20,167 bases of DNA from Spongospora subterranea (taxonomy: Eukaryota > Endomyxa > Phytomyxea > Plasmodiophorida > Plasmodiophoridae): the NCBI GenBank assembly GCA_900404475.1, contig OUQQ01000608.1, positions 1-20,167 on the forward strand, given 5' to 3'. Positions 15,131-20,167 of this stretch are shown here, in pieces (position 1 is the stretch's first letter; each line of letters starts with the position of its first letter). Position numbers and translations under genes: made by a program. A model generated the notes under the pieces. That model saw nothing but the letters and a program-made list of their open reading frames with translations, was not told the DNA's origin and ran no database searches.

Positions 15131-16744
15131 TACTCCCTCCGTTTGGAAATAAAGGTTTCATTGATGGTTCTGCACAATCAAGGCCCGGTTCATCCTGCGT
15201 TCGCTGTTTGAGAATTTCCAAGGCCATCATTGAATTCGTCTTAATGATGGCCTTGACGCTTCACCAACTTGTCGACGCGCTCACGGTTTCATTTGATGGA
15301 GTGGACAGGGAAAAGTTTAAAAAAACGTTCCATTGAAGCATTGTTCATTCATCACACTCTGTGCATCCTGTTTGCTTGATGCAAAACTGCAATGTCGCAT
15401 GGCAAATTATCTGGATGATCACCTTGGCGCCTGAGCCGTTCCTTGCCCATGTGAGGCAGCTTATAATTGTTGCCCCCCTTCACCTTCATGATCTCCATCA
15501 TACATTGTTGGAGTGTCAAAAAAATATCATTGAGCTTATCTCTCTCCATTCTATCAAGGAAACCATGACGGCCTTAACAAGATCAGCGATATTCTTGGGT
15601 GCTTGTTGGTGCGGGAGCGATTGGATTGCACGGAAGAACCAAGGTCCAGAACGTTCAAATCGTGGCTGTTAGGTGGCTGAAAGGTCAATTTAATCTCAAA
15701 TCCATTTTTGCTTGCCTCGTTAATGAATGCTTCATCAAAAGCGTCAATGTGAGGCCTTGCGTTGTCTTGCTGAATGAAGATCGGTCCTGTTCAAAAAGTC
15801 TGGCCATTTTGGACGAATTGCTGGCATGACTTGATCAATCAGGCATTTTCTTATCACCTCTTTGTTGATGGCGTTTGGTGACCATAGTTCCAACCGGACG
15901 GTTCTTGCTCTTTCTTTGCTGGTTCTTGAAAAACAAAAATGGAAAAATTCCAAGCTTTCCAGTGAACCATTGATTTCTTGATCGGTCCCATCGCGGTCTG
16001 GCAACCGCTGCCATGAACATCAATTTGTGTTGTACCGCTTGCTTTTGCAAGTCCGATGTGGTTCACCCTCTTTGGAAGCCAGATAATGTTGTTGAGAACT
16101 TTGGGTCATATAGAACCATTTCTCATCTATGTGAACAACGTTGATCGTGTCTTGTACAGCTGGGTCGTCATTCGGTGGCACGTTTACCGCAGAGATGCAG
16201 AATTTCAACCTTGCCATCTGATTGGCCTCAATTAGAATGGCTTTATTTCATTCGAATGCGCCTTCAGAAATCCTTCCTTAATCCTTGAATGCACAGTAGA
16301 TGCAGATAAATTTAAGCGCACGCTAGCGACCGAATATTCGATCGCTGTTGCAGACTTGACTTTTCAGGATCAACGACTCGTTCTTTCGTCCAACCTTTCC
16401 TCGTTTGTGTGAACTCAGGACTGCAGAAGTCATGCCATTGCCACTAGTTTCACACCCTGATTCCAAATTCTACTCACAATTCTGCGTGAAATGACCCATT
16501 GACTGCTTGATGAGGCAATTGAACCACGAACGAACTTTCCTGAATCACTCAACCTCAAGACATATTCGTAATTTACACGACGCTTGTCGTCAGTGAGGTT
16601 CTTTTGTCCTGTTATATCAGCGAACTCCTCAGGACCGATGACGATTTCCGAGTTTGCTGCTCGTCGGCTATTTCCTTTGGAGAAGCCAGCATGAGTTCTC
16701 CAGCTCGGCTTAGGTCTCCATGTTGTCAGGTGCCAGGTCAACAA
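15131..16744 (-). mobile_element. Mariner element 1, decayed, DD34D, minus strand
   Basis: The 3' end begins with TA at 15131-15132, then CTCCCTCCGTTTGGAAATAA, the terminal type of mariner and Stowaway elements. The transposase runs on the minus strand from about 16744 (helix-turn-helix part around 16450-16580) to about 15352. In different frames I read VHIDEKWFYM (first Asp 16125-16127), MAAVARPRWDRS, QQDNARPH (second Asp 15764-15766) and PPNSHDLNVLDL (third Asp 15659-15661). Exactly 34 residues separate the last two Asp, the mariner DD34D signature. The C-terminal frame LNDIFLTLQQCMMEIMKVKG closes the gene. At least five frameshifts or stops break it. I could not find the other terminal repeat between 16745 and 17094. 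Confidence 0.85.
15219..15255. repeat. 13-bp perfect inverted repeat inside mariner 1
   Basis: CAAGGCCATCATT (15219-15231) is matched by its reverse complement (15243-15255) across 11 nt. It sits between the terminal repeat and the transposase stop. Confidence 0.9.
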
Positions 16745-17094
16745 TGACGAGGTGGCGGTGCCGCTGAAAGATCTCCCTTAAACCCTAGTTTTCATTTTGA
16801 TTTAATTTTAGTTTGAAATGAGCCTCGAGGCTCAAAATTTCGGGAAAGAAAAGCACTTGACGAGCGCATGATACCGTTGAGCACAGAATATTGCGTCGTG
16901 AAAACTGCGGATGGTCATATTCTGTGATCAGGAACCTGAAATTACGAAATAAATATGTGCATTTTCAAACTAAAATACGGATTATTCTGTGATCACAACT
17001 TTTTTTTTCTAGGGGTTTTACTCGAGCTTCATTGTCTGCGCATGACTCCATTTGGGCGTATATTTTATTTTCGTTGAGACCGTTTAAATGGTTC
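16745..17094. other. No gene; repeated 12-mer and palindrome
   Basis: No coding signal. ATTCTGTGATCA occurs directly repeated at about 16919-16930 and 16983-16994. GAGCCTCGAGGCTC at about 16820-16833 is a 14-bp perfect palindrome. The missing 5' end of mariner 1 probably lies here but is not recognisable. Confidence 0.45.
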
Positions 17095-17961
17095 TCGAAG
17101 GCGCTACAATCAAGACAAAACGGGTCCTGACCACATTTTCGAAATCCGCCCGCGATCCACCGAGATGCGTCGTTGGATCGATTGATGCGCTCGAAAGCGT
17201 GCTAAACAAATCCCCAAACAATTTCCCGTGGAAACTTGAATTTTTCGCCAGGTTTCAGTCTTACGGCTGCTTGACCTGTCATCGTTCTTCGCGATATTCA
17301 TAAAAAGCATTTCTTATGTGCTGCTTGAGAGGCTTGTTCACACAAATTTCGCACAGTTGCATGACCGAGGTCATACCCGCCTCAACAAACGCGATAATAA
17401 TTCGGGCTGAAGGATGCTGAAGATTATAGTTTTCCACCCAACTATCGATGACTTCATTGAAGTGTGTGTGCGATCGGTCCCACACCAACCCTACAGTTTT
17501 TAAAGGAAGCAATTCAACTACAATCTTCAGGAACATCACACCTGTGAGCTGCGTCATCAAGTGAGTACTATTGAAGGTTAGAACAGATTGTCGGTAAGCT
17601 TTCCATTCGTGAACCAGATTCCCTCCGAATTTCCCCGTCATAATTCCGAACGGTGGTAACAACTGCGATGACCTCCGCCCTGCAGCGACTACTATAATGA
17701 GTCCAATCTGTTCATTATCAATCGGGTTGATGCGCTAGATACCAAAGGGCGCTACGCACCGATCCTTAGTGGAATGAAACTGCATAAAGGTTTCATCTGC
17801 AGCGATTTCAATTTCTTGGATTTGAAGATTTGGCAGATAGGAAGCGCATCGTTCTCAGCACGAGCTTTTCAGTCAATAGTGTACGTTTGATCTTGTTCAT
17901 GATTCAAGCAACCCCTGAATATCCGTTATCCGTCATTGCCAACTTCGTGGTGCTCGTTGAT
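17095..17961 (-). pseudogene. Pogo-like DDE transposase remnant B, main part
   Basis: From about 17815 downward the minus strand reads IEIAADETFMQFHSTKDRC, one in-frame TAG, then a run to 17279. That run includes LLPPFGIMTGKFGGNL, VGLVWDRSHTHFNEVI and FVEAGMTSVMQLCEICVNKP then LKQHI. These are the DET, PP--I--GK, -WD---AH and P-G-TS--QP-D--VNKP-K blocks of pogo/Tigger-type transposases. The second catalytic Asp is present; the third acidic position is Glu within CEICVNKP rather than the usual Asp. The C-terminal part continues in another frame to about 17100 (KCGQDPFCLDC). The N-terminal end meets the left end of mariner 2, and a fitting N-terminal segment lies beyond that element at 19054-19244. 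It differs clearly from remnant A, so two pogo families are present. Confidence 0.65.
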
Positions 17962-17965
17962 TGTA

Positions 17966-19051
17966 ACGGATCAGAAATGATAGTCCGATTTGCGGAGTTT
18001 CAAAAAATTAACGCGGTTTTTAATTTTGTGAGGGTTTTAGTTGCGCGGCCGCACTGCGAATGTTCTTACCTATTCATAGCTATAAATAGGGCCAATTTCT
18101 TCTTGAGGAGGCTGCTCTATGACTTGTCCAAATCTAGGGTTTTGAATGGTTGCGGGAGAACGCCCGCTGGGGCGCCAATTCCTGGTTATTTTAACTTTGA
18201 ATCACGCCAGTAGATGCGGAACGAGGAAAGCGACCCAACGCTACTAACAGTGAGCGAAACGGGGTACTGCAGGCGTTGTTAAGGCAGTCCAAAGAAAGCA
18301 CTTTAAAAAGGGGGGCAATAAAGGAAGTTGCTGCGGCTTTTAAACTTTCTACCAAATCGGTGTCCAGAATTTGGAAAAGAGCAAAAGAATGCTTTAACAA
18401 CGGTCAAGTTTTCGCTGACGTCAGTTCTAGAATAAAAAGCAGATCGGGTAAAACGAAAATGCGCAGAGGGGAACTGAAGAGAAAAATCCAACAGGTTCCC
18501 TCAAGACAGAGAGGAACTCTAGCAGGACTTTCCAAAGCATCTGGAATTTCAATTTCAACATTGTTTAACCTTAAATCAGAGGACAATTTGAAGAGAATTT
18601 CCAGTACAGATAAGCCAACGCTTACGGAAGAAAACAAGAAACAAAGGCTTCAATTCGCGCTCTCCTTGCTCTGCCCAAACTCAAACACATTCCAAACCAT
18701 GTACGATTACGTCCATGTTGATGAAAAATGGTTTTACTTGACCAAAACAAAAGCGAACTACTACCTTTTGCCCGAGGAAGAGATGCCGCATCGAACGGTC
18801 AAGAGTAAGCGTGTCATTGCCAAGGTGATGTTCCTTGCTGCGGTTGCAAGGCCGCGCTATGATCCAAACCGAAAATGTCAATTTGATGGCAAGATTGGGA
18901 TTTGGCCGTTTGTCATCAAAGAGCCTGCAANTGACAAAGAAATGGTCCAACTTGCTGATGTTCAAGCTTTTGTTTCTCCGATATGGTATCGGACTATCAT
19001 ATCTGAATAAAAAAATCCGCAAATCGGACTATCATTTCTGAACGGAGGGAG
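17966..19051 (+). mobile_element. Mariner element 2, internally deleted, plus strand
   Basis: Inverted ends are visible. CAGAAATGATAGTCCGATTT and the five following bases (17972-17996) match, without a mismatch, the reverse complement of 19016-19040. The right end continues to the terminus CGGAGGGAG (19043-19051) followed by TA (19052-19053). The left terminus has lost the CTCCCTC part (TA at 17964-17965, then ACGGAT). A second near copy of the end motif (ATCGGACTATCATATCTGAA, 18988-19007) lies 35 bp inside the right end. The element is about 1.09 kb, shorter than a full mariner of this type, because the transposase lacks its C-terminal half. Confidence 0.85.
18201..19010 (+). pseudogene. Mariner transposase, truncated after first catalytic Asp
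   Basis: The frame is open from 18201 to the TAA at 19008-19010 without an in-frame ATG near the beginning. An ATG at 18214 lies in another frame and would join by a frameshift near 18250, so the true start is uncertain. The protein has a helix-turn-helix part (GAIKEVAAAFKLSTKSVSRI) at about 18318-18380. A second DNA-binding part follows (GTLAGLSKASGISISTLFNL). Then comes the first catalytic Asp in YVHVDEKWFYL (codon 18720-18722) and FLAAVARPRYD. Similarity stops at KEPA, exactly at the N in position 18931, and the remaining 26 codons run into the right terminal repeat. The second and third catalytic Asp are missing, so it cannot catalyse transposition, but the DNA-binding half is intact. Confidence 0.8.
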
Positions 19052-19053
19052 TA

Positions 19054-19244
19054 GATGTCTTGCGATTAGACCATTTGTACCGTTCCATTGCGCGGGCAAT
19101 GAACATGCGAAAATTATGAGCTTTTGCAACGATTTTGTGGAACTCATTCGAAGCGATTGAACCGATAAAGTGCAACCTTATTACGCTTGTAACTTGATCG
19201 AGGGTACATGGGCTGCCGTTGTCCCATCTCTCCCGGATGTCCAT
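19054..19244 (-). pseudogene. Pogo remnant B, putative N-terminal part
   Basis: The minus-strand frame reads CTLDQVTSVIRLHFIGSIAS and later NFRMFIARAMERYKWSNRKT directly before the right end of mariner 2. The last block resembles the W--RF--R--LS-R--T motif at the end of the second helix-turn-helix of pogo-type transposases. Beyond the element, at 17836-17900, a minus frame reads LLTEKLVLRTMRFL, the segment expected next. I therefore infer that mariner 2 inserted inside remnant B. The frame assignment across the insertion is not certain. Confidence 0.4.
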
Positions 19245-20167
19245 GAAAAGCTCTTCATTCGAAAATCTCGGCTTGCGCCCCAGTTTCCGTCAATGCTCAC
19301 ACGATTTGAATCTCGATGACATACGTTGTCGTGCCTTGCTTGGCGCGTGTTACGAGTTTTTGCACACTGTTGCTGTCGAAATGAAAAGTCAGTTGAGATA
19401 AAGGTGGCGCGCCTGTGACAATTCGTCTATCGAAGACAGTACTGATTTGGGCATGAGTTCCGCAGCGTTGGCGAAAACGACGGCAAAATGCTTGAGCAGA
19501 ATCGAATGCACAACGGCCGACCACTTTAACGATGGCAAGAACGGCGCCCACTTGCCCTGCAACGACTTGGATGTGATTTTTTTCAGTGTGCTGGGTTTTA
19601 GGCCAACAGCGCGCGCCGACAGAGAAAAGTTAAATTGGCCAAGCTCTGGATGATAAAAAACCACGTCCATTCTCGGGCTCTGCGTTTGCCAGGAATGATT
19701 GCAGCATGGGCACAGAATGTAGGATCATCCATCCGATCACTCGATGCAGTAGCTACCTCGCACATTGACAAAATATCGTCAACAACGCCAATTACAGTAT
19801 GAAGTTCTACAGAATCTTCGAAAATACCCATCGCAACTTGTCGACGAGAAACCTGTGCATGATCATGGTCGACTCGAATGTTTAACCGTTGCCTCTCCCC
19901 TTGATTCGCTGAATGGTCGCGACACCCCATGGTCTGGATGTTTGCCTGAGCGAACTGTTTCGGCGTCTTGTGAACAATAGGATGAGTTGATTTTTGACGA
20001 GTCTTGTGAGTAGGTTTAATGTCCCAAGCGAACGTTGCTTGAACTAGTTTCGGCTGGGGGCAAATGATTTTTTCGCCAATTTGTTATCGTTTTGTTCAAC
20101 TAATGGTTGCTTGCAGGCTCGAACGGGTTCAGCCATGCTTGCGTCAACATGATTGGCATTCGAAAGA
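19245..20167 (-). pseudogene. Unrecognised decayed coding region
   Basis: Two overlapping minus frames, 19389-19670 and 19598-19930, each of about 90-110 codons, look coding. The first has FNFSLSARAVGLKPSTLKKI, similar to a psq-type helix-turn-helix, which could belong to the N-terminus of pogo remnant B. The second has FEDSVELHTVIGVVDDILSM with no family I recognise. They differ in frame, so at least one shift lies near 19600-19670. From 19931 to the right edge nothing is recognisable. If all belongs to the pogo element, its N-terminal part would be unusually long; a separate host gene is the alternative. Confidence 0.3.

Noticed and set aside
16967..16995. Second terminal repeat of mariner 1 (AAACTAAAATACGGA)
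   Set aside because: Resembles the reverse complement of the left end only loosely and lacks the GGAGGGAG terminus.

Overview
The window looks like a transposon-rich, gene-poor stretch of a eukaryotic genome, most likely an oomycete. The evidence is the mix of decayed elements: Ty1/copia, Ty3/gypsy-like, LINE, mariner, pogo-like and Crypton-like. Other signs are eukaryotic-style non-coding DNA, no bacterial operon logic, and two isolated N calls (12034 and 18931) typical of a draft assembly. The assignment is inferred from element families; a fungus or another protist cannot be excluded from sequence alone.

Layout, left to right. 1-1010: degenerate coding remnants I do not recognise. 1612-2380 (minus): a gypsy-like polyprotein remnant. 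2780-4020: degenerate sequence with a possible MULE-like zinc-finger stretch. 4022-6604 (plus): a decayed Ty1/copia element in its natural order (gag, zinc knuckle, protease, integrase, reverse transcriptase), with two frame-breaking tandem repeats. 6808-7074: an OTU-like protease fragment. 7124-7187: a perfect 31-bp palindrome. 7593-7967: a LINE-type RNase H fragment.

8375-9994 (minus) is the only long, intact, non-transposon-like gene. It encodes 539 residues with a signal-peptide-like start, a basic nuclear-localisation-like cluster and two diverged copies of one domain. Its upstream flank is a retropepsin-like remnant (10011-10439), then a 190-bp foldback repeat (10503-10690) and a second copy of the gypsy-like repeat (11023-11172). 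It is the best candidate for an interesting and possibly undescribed gene.

11761-12788 holds a block of hairpins followed by a LINE ORF1/ORF2 pair that overlap by ATGA. ORF2 breaks off into a pogo-like transposase remnant (12780-13290). A Crypton-like tyrosine recombinase remnant is fused to it in one open frame (13136-13423, continuing to 13950). 14732-15015 (minus) is a Myb/SANT-like domain remnant. 15131-16744 (minus) is a decayed mariner with all three catalytic aspartates still readable (DD34D) and a Stowaway-type terminal sequence. 17095-17961 (minus) is a second pogo-like pseudogene, split from its N-terminal part (19054-19244) by a 1.1-kb internally deleted mariner on the plus strand (17966-19051). 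The right edge (19245-20167) is unrecognised decayed coding sequence on the minus strand.

The elements do not work together. The region reads as a graveyard of nested insertions around one surviving gene.
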